This document shows positions 10,701-18,711 of a DNA stretch of 57,091 nucleotides, in pieces (position 1 is the first letter of the stretch; each line of letters opens with the position of its first letter). The notes below the pieces were generated by a model. It was not told the DNA's origin. It was given only the letters and a program-made list of their open reading frames with translations, and did no database searches. Made by a program: the position numbers and the translations under genes. The stretch is from Sandaracinaceae bacterium (lineage in GTDB: Bacteria > Myxococcota_A > Polyangia > Polyangiales > Sandaracinaceae): contig JAVJQK010000124.1 in assembly GCA_040218145.1 (NCBI GenBank), forward strand, positions 1 to 57,091, in the 5' to 3' direction.

Positions 10701-10969
10701 TCGAGGTCGCCGTACGCGATGCCGTACGTGAAGCGCAGCTCCGTGGTGCGCTCGAGCACGAGGCCGAGCCGCCCGAGGATCGAGAACGACGCCAGGCGCA
10801 GCTCGTCGCGCGAGGCCTGCCAGAAGCCCAGCTCCACGTGGCCGCCGCTGCGGGGGACCTCGACGAACCCACGCGGGGAGGGCGCGTCCCAGGGCACCTG
10901 GGCGCGTGCGGTCCCGGCGAGCGCCGTCAGCCCGCCGACCAGAGCCAGCGTGGTCAGCGCGCGTCTCAT
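7739..10969 (-). CDS. TamA/BamA-type Omp85 outer-membrane protein with extra N-terminal domain
   Basis: A 1076-aa exported protein with a cleavable signal (MRRALTTLALVGG to ARAQ). The C-terminal 400 residues are an Omp85 beta-barrel, with RGGGASSNRGYLPG and a final strand ending HITIGEAF. Three or so POTRA-like modules lie at about 310-620 (for example NLTIHGAEQMDAEAI, KLNRGRREAYIVFIVD, VCVTGYDNLPPDT). The odd part is residues about 25-310, which are rich in alternating hydrophobic strands typical of another porin-like barrel (ELGFWQASRDELRLASFSI, VRLRAIFSP). Ordinary TamA is about 580 aa, so this is nearly twice as long. The tamB-like gene follows directly. An acidic linker (EENEEVEGAGDD) interrupts the last POTRA. 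Confidence 0.9.
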   Translation of the reverse strand: MRRALTTLALVGGLTALAGTARAQVPWDAPSPRGFVEVPRSGGHVELGFWQASRDELRLASFSILGRLGLVLERTTELRFTYGIAYGDLDAEVFGQSEAWTSGNPMLSVLYVAGEETFRLRVGGGVAVPLVADRDGDRNAAYFAAASRGLSEIWLWASERVGLVPELSLEWVPTEPLYFEGSVRPGVLVAIDDDVGLIPPEDNEDADAIDPVDVVVEAAIAAGLRADNFFGGVRLRAIFSPTLATETFQTSAEGFFRVTGMIADSVELFGEARLNVALDPNLGFGFAELGHWGAFLSIGAAATPAEIEDGRYGVENLTIHGAEQMDAEAIAACLGTRDRSTFNVDIGLRGAPSCGEPPFDGSHLIVDFWHWPWTEWPLYDESVFERDLERIERWYRARGYLDARVVDTEVDPPAATGTDRDVEGCGAGDESDCTVDVSVTVEEGEPVRIARMSIRGIDVLPEGMREQLRAQLRFSRDDRFDEALYELTKRDMLRVLADAGYAHARVDGEVKLNRGRREAYIVFIVDADLPNVVGRVCVTGYDNLPPDTLLAVADLAPGETFSLAALEESQRALYALGAFSSVEIRPEDREENEEVEGAGDDASSEPPVVDAEDVDVQIGDTDRFCQDGPAQVEEGHEPVDIEIRVAPGRAFRYGFGGGFQAGQAITFGTATNFAGQQDAAQWDIHLSATLEHRNLFDRLIRWRFELRPRLIFEMPVFNFTPAQNPPFGIQAVTSFRWPAFLEPRTNLLFQLREDLGPMPFTGFFRSELDGVLGPERTWLDGRLYTAAFIHGNWFFPTDVQPIDPTQRLPETGSLWLEEVVRLDLRDDPRNPRAGAYFAVTSQQSVQPLSSWDMIAVNAEARGYVPIGDVVLAGRFEIGVMHVISYDQSLLADNVYQLNVLGPTLLHLRGGGASSNRGYLPGLLGDAVQRYVNTPRSRADLERGLDIQQRPVRISGGTRSWEASLELRVPITAAFGVVLFGDAGDVSRPPLGSTSSDAPFRFDHPQVSVGLGIRYRTIVGPLRLDLAWAPPELRSFGGDSSLPPTCTADSANECNPRNYLFTREFPAAVHITIGEAF

Positions 10970-11027
10970 GATCGGGGGGAGGATGCGCGAGCCGAGGGAG
11001 CCGGTCGAGCGCTCCGCCGCCTTTCGT

Positions 11028-11492
11028 TCAGCGCTCGCCCTGGACCGGGGATCGGACGCTGAGGACGGGGCAAGGGGAGTGTCGCACCACGTTCTCGGCG
11101 ACGCTGCCGATCAGCAGGTGCGCCAGCCCGGTGCGGCCGTGGGTCGAGATGACGATCAGGTCCACATCCTCCTTCTGGGCGTAGTGGCAGATCCCGTCCG
11201 CTGCGTTGGGGCTGATGATCAGCGCGGTCTTCGTCTTCTCGATGTCGCCGAAGTGCTTCTCCACGACCTCGGTGAGCGCCGCGTGGATCGCCTTCTCGAC
11301 GTCCTGCTCGACCTCGAGCTGCTTGGCGGCTTCGCCTCGCGTCGCGATCGGAGCCAGCGGAGACGGGTCGAGCACGTGACACACGGTCACCTTCGCGCCG
11401 ACCTCGCGGGCGAGCTCGCCCGCCTTTTCGAGGCCGAACCGGGCTGCTTCGGAGAAGTCGGTGGCGACCAGAATGCTCTGGGTGATGGCCAT
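11028..11492 (-). CDS. Universal stress protein, UspA family
   Basis: A 154-aa single-domain cytoplasmic protein starting MAITQSILVATDFSE, the typical first beta strand and Asp of the Usp fold. The nucleotide-binding signature GRTGLAHLLIGSVAE (G-x2-G-x-G-S type) is present, followed by the family ending PCPVLSV. ATP-binding Usp proteins help cells endure stress or starvation, though targets vary. The ATG before AITQS is chosen because the longer frame upstream gives residues not seen in the family. It is divergent from the kinase gene, with 125 bp between the starts, and is separated from the omp85 gene by 58 bp in the same direction. Confidence 0.92.
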   Translation of the reverse strand: MAITQSILVATDFSEAARFGLEKAGELAREVGAKVTVCHVLDPSPLAPIATRGEAAKQLEVEQDVEKAIHAALTEVVEKHFGDIEKTKTALIISPNAADGICHYAQKEDVDLIVISTHGRTGLAHLLIGSVAENVVRHSPCPVLSVRSPVQGER

Positions 11493-11617
11493 GCCGCTCA
11501 AGGTATTCCCGACGCTACCGTTTTCCAACAACCGAACGGGGGGGCCCGGCACGCAACCCATGTAAGCGAGCCGCTGAAGTGCTAATAAGGCAAAACCCTA
11601 CGGGGAGCCGGGTGGGG

Positions 11618-13243
11618 ATGGGCGAGACGTCGAAGTTGGGCGAGAAGACCGGGGGGCGCGCGGAGCGCAGCGGGGCGAGATCCGCCTCGGGGCGGGGCGT
11701 GACCGCGTCCGGCACCTCCCCGTCGGGCACGTACGCGGAGTCCGAGCTGCCGCGCATGCTCACCGACCGCTACCGCCTCGAGGCGATGATCGCCAAGGGC
11801 GGCATGGGCCGCGTCTACCGCGCGACCCAGCTGCCGCTCGAGCGATCGGTGGCGGTGAAGGTGCTCGTGCCTCCGCCCAACGTGGATGGCGACTTCCACC
11901 GCCGCTTCCTCCTCGAGGCGTCGGTGTGCGCGAACCTGACCCACCCGAACATCGTCGTCGTTCACGACTACGGCGAGTCCGAAGAGGGCGAGCTGTTCAT
12001 GGCCATGGAGCTGCTCGACGGCGAGCCGCTCCGCGACACGATCGAGCGGGAGGGGCCGCTCGAGCCCGATCGGGCCGCGCGCATCGCGGTGCAGATCGCG
12101 CGCGCCCTGAGAGCGGCGCACCGCGAGGGCGTGGCGCACCGCGATCTGAAGCCGGGCAACGTCTTCGTGCGCGCCGACAGCGGCGACGAGGACGGCGAGC
12201 GCGACGTGGTGAAGGTCCTCGACTTCGGCCTCGTGAAGGTCTTCGAGGAGGAGCGGGCCGGGGTCGAGGAGGACGAGACCGACGGGGATCTGATGCTGGG
12301 CTCGCCCCGCTACATGTCGCCCGAGCAGGTCCTGTGCGAGGCGGTGGACGCGCGCTCGGACATCTACTCCTTCGGCGCGTGCCTCTTCGCGATGCTGACC
12401 GGGCGACCCCCGTTCCTGGGGCGGAGCCCGATGGAGGTGCTCACCCAGCATCTGCGCCGCCCGACCCCGTCGCTGGCGTCGGTCTTCGCGGAGCTTCCCG
12501 AGCCCCCGGCGCACGATCCCCCCGAGGCGCTGGACGCCGTCATCCAGCGCTGCATGCAGAAGGACCCCGACGAGCGCTACCAGAGCATCGACGAGGTGAT
12601 CGACGCCCTGAAGGCGGCCGCGCCGAAGGACGCCGCCCTGACCGGGGCCTTCGAGGCGCTCGGCTCGACGTCCGAGATCCGCCCCACCGAGGCGCGCGCG
12701 AGCTCGAGTCGACTGCCCTGGCTGCTCGCGGCGGCGCTGCTGGGCCTGGCCGGGCTCGCGGCCGCGATGATCCTGCCGCGCTCCGGAGCAGAAGGGGAGC
12801 CGCCCGCGCCTCGGGTGGCTTCGGCCCGCCCCGCCGCGCCGCTCGACGTGCCGGTGACGATCACGAGCGAGCCCAGCGGGGCGGAGGTGAGCTCGGGCGG
12901 CGTCGTGCTCGGCGTGACCCCCCTGACGCGAGACCTCCCCGTGACCCCGCATGGCGCGACGCGCGAGTTCGAGCTGCGCCTGGAGGGCTACCTGCCGGGG
13001 CGCGCCCGCCACGAGGTGGTCGGGGAGTTCGTCGAGGTGCACGTCGGGCTCGAGCCCGCGCCGCCGCCCGAGCCTCCACAGGTCGAGGAGGCCGAGCCCA
13101 CGCCCGCCGTGCGCCGCGCCGCGCCGCGCCGACGTCGAGCCGCGCCCCGCGCCGCCCGCCGCGAGGAGACCTCCCCTCGCGGCACCCCGCAGCGCTCCCG
13201 GCTGGTCGATGAGCGGCGCACCCGCATTCCGGTCGTGGACTGA
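11618..13243 (+). CDS. Transmembrane Ser/Thr protein kinase with PEGA domain
   Basis: A 541-aa protein. An N-terminal tail of about 45 residues precedes a complete Hanks-type kinase domain: glycine loop AKGGMGRVYRA (about 60), catalytic lysine in VAVKVL, catalytic loop HRDLKPGN (about 174), DFG in VLDFGLVKV (about 202), and the substrate loop GSPRYMSPEQ. A membrane helix (LLAAALLGLAGLAAAMIL, about 366) puts the C-terminus outside the cytoplasm. That part has a PEGA domain (SEPSGAEV...LGVTPLTRDLPV) and a basic Arg/Pro tail. The ATG giving MGETSKLGEK is chosen over an upstream TTG. The kinase probably senses envelope signals. The next gene, encoding a BMP-type binding lipoprotein, starts 18 bp later. 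Confidence 0.95.
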   Translation: MGETSKLGEKTGGRAERSGARSASGRGVTASGTSPSGTYAESELPRMLTDRYRLEAMIAKGGMGRVYRATQLPLERSVAVKVLVPPPNVDGDFHRRFLLEASVCANLTHPNIVVVHDYGESEEGELFMAMELLDGEPLRDTIEREGPLEPDRAARIAVQIARALRAAHREGVAHRDLKPGNVFVRADSGDEDGERDVVKVLDFGLVKVFEEERAGVEEDETDGDLMLGSPRYMSPEQVLCEAVDARSDIYSFGACLFAMLTGRPPFLGRSPMEVLTQHLRRPTPSLASVFAELPEPPAHDPPEALDAVIQRCMQKDPDERYQSIDEVIDALKAAAPKDAALTGAFEALGSTSEIRPTEARASSSRLPWLLAAALLGLAGLAAAMILPRSGAEGEPPAPRVASARPAAPLDVPVTITSEPSGAEVSSGGVVLGVTPLTRDLPVTPHGATREFELRLEGYLPGRARHEVVGEFVEVHVGLEPAPPPEPPQVEEAEPTPAVRRAAPRRRRAAPRAARREETSPRGTPQRSRLVDERRTRIPVVD

Positions 13244-13261
13244 ACGAGGTAGGGTCCAGGC

Positions 13262-14593
13262 ATGAGCAAGCGCGCGTCGGGGGTGCTGCTGTCCGCCCTG
13301 CTCGGGCTGGCGGGCTGCTCCCTCATCCTCGATCCTCAGCTCAGCGACACCGGGGAGACCGCCTTCGGCGGGACCTGCGCCGACGGCTTCGAGTGCGAGA
13401 GCGGCGTCTGTCGCGATGGGCGCTGCACCCAGGCCTGCGCCAGCGACGCCCCTTGCCCCGAGAACGCGGCATGCGGCGCGCAGGGGTTCTGTGAGCTGCT
13501 GTCGCCCCCGCCGCGCTCGCCCCTGCAAGTCGGTATGCTGTATGTCGGCCCCGTCGGGGACCACGGCTGGACCAAGGCCCACGACGACAGCCGCATCCAC
13601 TTCCTCGAGCGGATCGACGGCGCCTCGGCGATGTTCGCGCCCTCGGTGTCCACGGTCGACGCGCCCGCCCGCATCGAGGAGTTCGTGGCGCGCGGGGACA
13701 ACGTCATCATCGCGACGAGCTTCGACTTCCTCGTCCCCGTCCAGAACGCGGCGCTCCGTCACCCCGACGTGAACTTCCTGCTCTGCTCGGGGTTCGTGAA
13801 CGGACCGAACCTCGGCTCCTACTTCGGCCGCATGTACCAGGTCATGTACCAGGCCGGGCAGCTCGCGGGCCGCACCACCCAGCTCGATCGCATCGGCATC
13901 GTCGGCCCGATCGTCATCCCCGAGACGGTGCGGCACATCAACGCCTTCACGCGCGGCGTCCGGTCCGTGAACCCCGACGCCGAGGTGGTCGTGCGCTGGG
14001 TCTTCGCCTGGTTCGATCCCGAGGAGGAGGCCGCGGCCGCGAACGAGCTCATCGACGCGGGCGTCGACATCGTGTTCGCCCACACCGACACGACCATCGC
14101 CATCGAGACCGCCAACGCGCGAAGCACGGTCGAGAGGCCGCTGTTCACCATCGGCTACGACAACCCGGACAGCTGCTCCTTCGCCGAGGAGACCTGCATC
14201 GCGAGCGCGTACTGGAACTGGGGCCCCCTCGTGACCCGCCTCCTCCAGGAGATGGAGGCGGGGACCTGGCGGCCGGATCTCCAGCCCTGGGAGCAGATGC
14301 GCGCCGACCCGAGCCACAGCACGGTCTACCTCGACGTGAGCGACCGCAATGTTCCTTCCGCGGTTCGGGTCGAGATCGAGGGGCTCGTCGCGGACCTCTC
14401 GGCCGACACGGATCGCGCGCGCTACCTGCCCTTCCTCGGGCCCGTCGTGGACAACACGGGTGCGGCGCGGATCGCCGACGGAGCGACGCCGACGGACGAG
14501 GATCTCTTGCAGATGTGCTGGTTCGTCGACGGCGTCGTCGACCTCGAGGGCCGTCCGGCCGTGGTTCCGAGCGGCTGCGTGGGGGTTCGATGA
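13262..14593 (+). CDS. BMP-family substrate-binding lipoprotein with Cys-rich N-terminus
   Basis: A 443-aa lipoprotein (signal to LAGCS). Residues about 38-78 form a Cys-rich module (CADGFECESGVCRDG and following) of the secreted dickkopf-like type common in myxobacterial surface proteins. From about 86 onward it is a BMP/PnrA/Med fold: VGMLYVGPVGDHGWTKAHD, then VIIATSFDFLVPVQNAA, YQAGQLAGRTT and ASAYWNWGPLV. Known BMP proteins bind nucleosides or autoinducer-like ligands and normally serve an ABC importer. No permease or ATPase gene is next to it; instead it sits between a Ser/Thr kinase and a TPR membrane protein. It may be a ligand sensor for that kinase, which is inference. Confidence 0.88.
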   Translation: MSKRASGVLLSALLGLAGCSLILDPQLSDTGETAFGGTCADGFECESGVCRDGRCTQACASDAPCPENAACGAQGFCELLSPPPRSPLQVGMLYVGPVGDHGWTKAHDDSRIHFLERIDGASAMFAPSVSTVDAPARIEEFVARGDNVIIATSFDFLVPVQNAALRHPDVNFLLCSGFVNGPNLGSYFGRMYQVMYQAGQLAGRTTQLDRIGIVGPIVIPETVRHINAFTRGVRSVNPDAEVVVRWVFAWFDPEEEAAAANELIDAGVDIVFAHTDTTIAIETANARSTVERPLFTIGYDNPDSCSFAEETCIASAYWNWGPLVTRLLQEMEAGTWRPDLQPWEQMRADPSHSTVYLDVSDRNVPSAVRVEIEGLVADLSADTDRARYLPFLGPVVDNTGAARIADGATPTDEDLLQMCWFVDGVVDLEGRPAVVPSGCVGVR

Positions 14594-15405
14594 CGGCGCG
14601 CGCGCTCGTCTCGCTCACGCTGGGCGTGGCCCTCGCGCTCGCCGCGCCTTGCCTGGAGGGCCGCGCGCAGGACGAGGCGACCGTCGACCGGGAGGCGGAG
14701 TTCCAGGCGCAGCTGGACGCCGGGCTCGCGCACTACGAGGAGCGTCGCTACGCGGAGGCCGCCGCGGCGTTCGAGGCGGCGTACGCGATCCGCGCCGAGC
14801 CGGAGCTCGCCTACAACATCGCGCGCAGCTACGAGCGCGCCGTCATGCGCGAGGAGGCGATCGCGGCCTATGACCGCTTCCTCGGGCTGCCGGGGACGAC
14901 GTCGGAGATGCGCAACCGGGCTCGCAGCGCGCGGAGCAGCCTGCGCGCGGAGGTCGAGGCGCTGGCACGACCAGAGGTGCCCGACGAGCCCGAGCCCGCC
15001 CCCGAGCCGATCGTGGAGCCCGTCGTCGAGGCGCCCTCCGAGCCGGCGGCGCCCGTCGAGCCGGCGAGCGAGTCGGCGCTGGTGCCGGTCGGCTGGATCC
15101 TCGTGGCGACCGGCGGGCTCGGGGTGGGCGTCGGCGCCGTCTTCGGCGGCCTCGCGCTCGCGGCGAACGGCGACTTCGACGCGGCCACCGACCGGAGCGA
15201 GCAGGTGCGCCTGCGCGACGAGGTCCGACGGTTCGCGCTGCTGACCGACATCCTCGTCGGGGTCGGCGCGGGCGTCGCCGTCGGCGGCGTGATCCTCGTC
15301 CTGATCGGCCTGAGCGAAGGCGGCGGCGGCGACGACGCCGCGGTGACGTGGGCCCCGCGCGTCGGCCCGGACGAGCTGGGCCTGAGCGCCGTCGGGCGCT
15401 TCTGA
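14590..15405 (+). CDS. Secreted TPR protein with C-terminal membrane helices
   Basis: A 271-aa protein with signal peptide MTARALVSLTLGVALALAAP. Residues about 35-105 form TPR-like helical repeats (GLAHYEERRYAEAAAAFEAAY, AYNIARSYERAV). A Pro/Glu/Ala linker (EPEPAPEPIVEPV) comes next, then two hydrophobic glycine-rich helices (VGWILVATGGLGVGVGAVFGG and DILVGVGAGVAVGGVILVLI). This domain order is common beside myxobacterial Ser/Thr kinases. Its ATG overlaps the stop of the BMP gene by 4 bp (ATGA), so the two are translationally coupled and probably act together. No enzymatic activity is expected. Confidence 0.85.
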   Translation: MTARALVSLTLGVALALAAPCLEGRAQDEATVDREAEFQAQLDAGLAHYEERRYAEAAAAFEAAYAIRAEPELAYNIARSYERAVMREEAIAAYDRFLGLPGTTSEMRNRARSARSSLRAEVEALARPEVPDEPEPAPEPIVEPVVEAPSEPAAPVEPASESALVPVGWILVATGGLGVGVGAVFGGLALAANGDFDAATDRSEQVRLRDEVRRFALLTDILVGVGAGVAVGGVILVLIGLSEGGGGDDAAVTWAPRVGPDELGLSAVGRF

Positions 15406-15410
15406 GCGAG

Positions 15411-15597
15411 CTCTAGACCCAAATCCAGCGCCTCGTTCCACGATGCGCCTGTATTTGGGGCTAGAGGCGCCGCAGGCGCGTCGTTTTCGGGTGAAGCGAA
15501 GGCGGCTTTGCCGCCGCAGCGAGGGGCTCTTGCGAAAAGCCCCTGACTAGAATTGCTAGGCCCGGAGCGAGCGCGAAGCGCTTGATTCGGGTCTAGA
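15411..15597. repeat. Intergenic hairpin mosaic with 24-bp inverted ends
   Basis: The ends 15412-15435 and 15574-15597 are inverted repeats matching at 21 of 24 bases, starting TCTAGACCC. A third, inverted copy of the motif at about 15444-15466 folds against the left one. Inside are further stems: GCGCC/GGCGC near 15467, GGCGGC/GCCGCC at 15501-15515, and AGGGGCT/AGCCCCT at 15522-15544. The right end overlaps the stop codon of the FHA gene. It may work as a two-way terminator between convergent genes and looks like a REP/BIME or MITE-type element. Confidence 0.7.
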
Positions 15598-16096
15598 CGG
15601 CCTTCAGCATCCGGTAGAGCGACGCGGGCCGGTGGAACTGGAAGGTGTAGTGGCCGAGGCGGACCATCGCGCCGTCCTTCAGCTCCCGCTCGCCCTTCAG
15701 CGGCGTGTAGTCCAGCTCGATGCCGTTCTTGGAGCCCGCGTCGCTGATGTGCATCGCGTCGCCGTCCATCCGGATGCGCGCGTGCAGCTTGGAGATGCTC
15801 TCGTGGTCGATGCACACGTCGTTGCTCTGTGCGCGCCCGACGAGGAGGGTGCCGGCGAAGCGCGGCTGCACCTTCGTCAGGGGGTAGACCCAGGAGGTCT
15901 TGAGATCGATCCCCGGCGCCGCCCGTGAGAACGTCCCGCGGAGCGCGACCGTGTGATACGACCAGCTGCGCTCCTCCTCCGACACCGGCGGCGTGCCCAC
16001 CAGGGCGCCGAAGCCGAGCCGGTCGCAGAACGCCTTCTCCGTACCTTCGCGCGCCAGCGTGAGCGCGTCGTCGATCGAGATCGGGGCGGGTGACAC
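15593..16096 (-). CDS. FHA-domain protein
   Basis: A 167-aa cytoplasmic protein. The C-terminal 90 residues are a complete forkhead-associated fold: TLLVGRAQSNDVCIDHESISKLHARI, then SDAGSKNGIELDYTPL, with the Gly-Arg, Ser-x-x-His and Ser-x-Asn-Gly residues that bind phosphothreonine. The N-terminus (about 1-60) is a short helical extension. The start is taken as GTG because no ATG exists between the upstream gene and the domain. It lies 41 bp downstream of the HEAT-repeat gene and is probably co-transcribed with it. It likely reads Ser/Thr kinase signals, but the partner kinase is not evident. Confidence 0.88.
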   Translation of the reverse strand: MSPAPISIDDALTLAREGTEKAFCDRLGFGALVGTPPVSEEERSWSYHTVALRGTFSRAAPGIDLKTSWVYPLTKVQPRFAGTLLVGRAQSNDVCIDHESISKLHARIRMDGDAMHISDAGSKNGIELDYTPLKGERELKDGAMVRLGHYTFQFHRPASLYRMLKAV

Positions 16097-16137
16097 GCCG
16101 CGAGGATACGCGCGGACGCGCTGGGTGCCCAGCCCGA

Positions 16138-18684
16138 TCAGGGCTCGAGGGGGGTCGCCGCCGGGTCCTCGAGCGCGAGCCCGCCCGCGGGGGCGTTCGA
16201 GAGGCGGAGGTGGCCGTTCGGATCGCTGCGGGTCACCCAGACGCTCCCGTCCGAGAGACGGAGCGCGAGGAGGTGGGAGCCGAGGACCCGCTCCCCGTCG
16301 GGGGCGTAGGCGTACACGTCCGCCTCGGTGTTCATGGGCGGGAGCGCCGGGCTCGCGCACACCTCGGCGACCTCGGGGGCGAGCGGCTCGGAGGCGCAGC
16401 GCTCGAGCGCCTCGGCGACGGTGGCCCTCGGGACGTGACCTGCGTCGGCCGCCGCCCTCGCCCAGCGCGCGGCCGCGGCGCGGACCACGCCTGCGTGGCG
16501 CCGCTCCAGCCAGCCGAGCGGGTGCGGGCCCGAGGCGCAGGGCGGAGCCGCGAGCGCCGCGAGCGCGGTCGCGACGTTGGCGCGGACGAACGGGTCGTGG
16601 CTCGCGCCGAGTCGACAGAGCCCCGCGTGCGCGGCGTCTTCCAGCCCCGCCTCCTGGAGCACGCCGCGGCGGGCCAGGCGCGCGAGCGCGAACGCGGCGG
16701 CCGCGGACGCGGGCCAAGGGAGATCCGCGCCGCGCTCGAGCAGGAGCTGCGCCTCTTCGGCCGTGCCGTGCTCCCCCATCACCGACGCGGCCTGCGTCTG
16801 CAGCGTGGTGCTCGGCTGCTCCAGGAGGCCGCGGAGCGCGGCCCGGGCCGCGTCGTGATCCAGCGCCCCGATGGCGCGCGTCACCATCAGGCTGCGGCGG
16901 GGCCCCGCGCGCTCGAGCAGCGCCGCGAGCGGCGCGGCCGCGTCGCTGGGGTGCCACGCGACGAGCACGTCGAGCGCGCGGGCCGCGAGCCCGAGATCGT
17001 CGCCCGCGGCCAGCTCGAGCAGGAGCGAGCGCGCCGCGTCGGCGCTGTCGGCGGGGAGCGCGTCGGCCTCGGCGAGGCGTGGGAGCGCGCGCGCCAGCGC
17101 CATCAGCGCGGCGTGGCGGTCGGTGGGCTCGCGGCGCCGCAGGCGCGCCAGCAGGTCGCGCACCACCTCGGCCGACGCCGCCGCGCCCGCCGCCCGCGCC
17201 GCCTCGAAGCGCAGCCGCCCGTCCGTGTCGTCGAGGAGCGCGAGCAGCGCGGGCGCGCCGTCCGGATCCCCGATGTCGCCGATCGCGCGCACCGCGGCCA
17301 GGCGCAGCTCGGGGTCTCGGTGCGACAGCAGGGTGCGGAGGGTCGGCAGCGAGCGCCTCGCGCCCACCCGGCCGAGCAGCCCGATCACCGGCTGTCGCTC
17401 CGGCTCCGTCACGTGCCCCAGCACCGCGAGGAGCGGGTCGGCGGCGCGGCCGTCGGGCTCCGCCTTCTCGAAGTAGCGGCGCAGCGCCTCGAGCACGGCG
17501 AGGCGGATGTGCACCTCCTCGGCGCGCAGGCGCTCGAGCAGCGGCACCAGGGCGTCCGGGGAGCCCGTCGCGCCGAGCGCGCGCAGCGCGGCCGGGGGCT
17601 CGCCGCGTCCTTCGCGGAGCGCGGCGAGGAGCGCGGGGGCCGCCGGCTCGATCGAGTGGAAGCTCGAGACCTCGAGCAGCGTGCGCGCGATCTGCGTCGC
17701 GTGTCCCGGCTCGTCCGCCTGGTCGAGCGCCGCCGCGAGCGCGAGCGTGATCTGGTCCGACTCCTCGTCGCCCCCCGTCCGAGCGCTGCGCCGCGCGCGC
17801 TCCACCAGCGTCTGCGCGGCCATCGCGCGCGTGCGCGGCCCCTGGAGTGCCTCGACCAGCGAGCTGCGCGCCAGCTCCCCGCCGATCTGCCCGAGCGCCG
17901 CCGTCACCGCGCGCGGGAGCCTCGGGTCGGGCGACGTCATCAGCGCGACCAGCGGCCGCACCGCCTCCTCCGAGCCGAGCCGTCCCAGCGCGCCGACCGC
18001 CGCGAGCCTCGGCTCTGGCGCGTCGTCACGGAGCCCTTGCACGAGCGCGGGCACCGCGCGGTCGTCGCCCAGATCCCCCAGCGCGGAGTAGACCGCGGCG
18101 CGCACCTCCGGCGCGTCGTCCCGGGCGCGCCCCACCAGCGGCACCACCGCGCGGAGATCCCCCATGTTGCCGAGCAGCTGGGCCGCGAGCGTGCGCACCC
18201 GTCCGTCCACGTCGTCGAGCCGCCCGAGGAGCGGCACCACCACCTCGTCGCCGCCGACCGCGGCCAGCGCCTCGACCCCCGCGCGGCGGACCTCCCCGTG
18301 CGCGTCGCCGAGCACCCGGACCAGCTGCGGCACCGTCCCGTCGGCGCCGATCTGTCCGAGCGCGCGCGCGGCCGCGGCTCTCACGTCCGCGTCCGGGTCG
18401 TCCAGCCAGTCGAGCAGCCGCGGCACCGCCTCGTTCATGCGCACCCGGCCCACCGCCTCGGCCGCCTCCGCGCGCACGCCCGCGTCTTCGTCCTCGAGCG
18501 CGGCCAGCAGCGGCTCCCGGACCTCCGCCGCCGGATAGCTCGACAGCAGCTGCACCACCTCGCGTCGCCGCGCCGGATCGGGGTCCGTCAGCTCCCGCCG
18601 CAGCCGCGTCAGCCGCCCCTCCCACTCGAACCCGAGCGAGGAGAGCGCCAACACCACCAACACCAGCCGAGCCACCCAACGCAC
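16138..18684 (-). CDS. Large exported HEAT-repeat protein
   Basis: An 848-aa protein with signal MRWVARLVLVVLALSSLGF, then about 20 tandem HEAT/PBS-lyase-type repeats of roughly 31 residues. Typical units are VRAAAARALGQIGADGTVPQL and LRLAAVRAIGDIGDPDGAPAL. Such alpha-solenoids are protein-binding scaffolds. The last 70 residues form a different small domain (VYAYAPDGERVLGSHLLAL, then VTRSDPNGHLRLSNAPAGG). The signal suggests a periplasmic place, whereas the downstream FHA protein is cytoplasmic, so the link between the two is not clear. No catalytic residues are visible. Confidence 0.85.
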   Translation of the reverse strand: MRWVARLVLVVLALSSLGFEWEGRLTRLRRELTDPDPARRREVVQLLSSYPAAEVREPLLAALEDEDAGVRAEAAEAVGRVRMNEAVPRLLDWLDDPDADVRAAAARALGQIGADGTVPQLVRVLGDAHGEVRRAGVEALAAVGGDEVVVPLLGRLDDVDGRVRTLAAQLLGNMGDLRAVVPLVGRARDDAPEVRAAVYSALGDLGDDRAVPALVQGLRDDAPEPRLAAVGALGRLGSEEAVRPLVALMTSPDPRLPRAVTAALGQIGGELARSSLVEALQGPRTRAMAAQTLVERARRSARTGGDEESDQITLALAAALDQADEPGHATQIARTLLEVSSFHSIEPAAPALLAALREGRGEPPAALRALGATGSPDALVPLLERLRAEEVHIRLAVLEALRRYFEKAEPDGRAADPLLAVLGHVTEPERQPVIGLLGRVGARRSLPTLRTLLSHRDPELRLAAVRAIGDIGDPDGAPALLALLDDTDGRLRFEAARAAGAAASAEVVRDLLARLRRREPTDRHAALMALARALPRLAEADALPADSADAARSLLLELAAGDDLGLAARALDVLVAWHPSDAAAPLAALLERAGPRRSLMVTRAIGALDHDAARAALRGLLEQPSTTLQTQAASVMGEHGTAEEAQLLLERGADLPWPASAAAAFALARLARRGVLQEAGLEDAAHAGLCRLGASHDPFVRANVATALAALAAPPCASGPHPLGWLERRHAGVVRAAAARWARAAADAGHVPRATVAEALERCASEPLAPEVAEVCASPALPPMNTEADVYAYAPDGERVLGSHLLALRLSDGSVWVTRSDPNGHLRLSNAPAGGLALEDPAATPLEP

Positions 18685-18711
18685 CCCCGAGTTCTACCCA
18701 ACATTCCCCCC

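Noticed and set aside
8252-11062. Open frame of 936 codons antisense to the omp85 gene
   Set aside because: A shadow frame: no motif and amino-acid content mirrors the real strand.
11582-14317. Minus-strand frame of 911 codons opposite the kinase and BMP genes
   Set aside because: The plus strand encodes clear kinase and BMP motifs; the minus frame has none.
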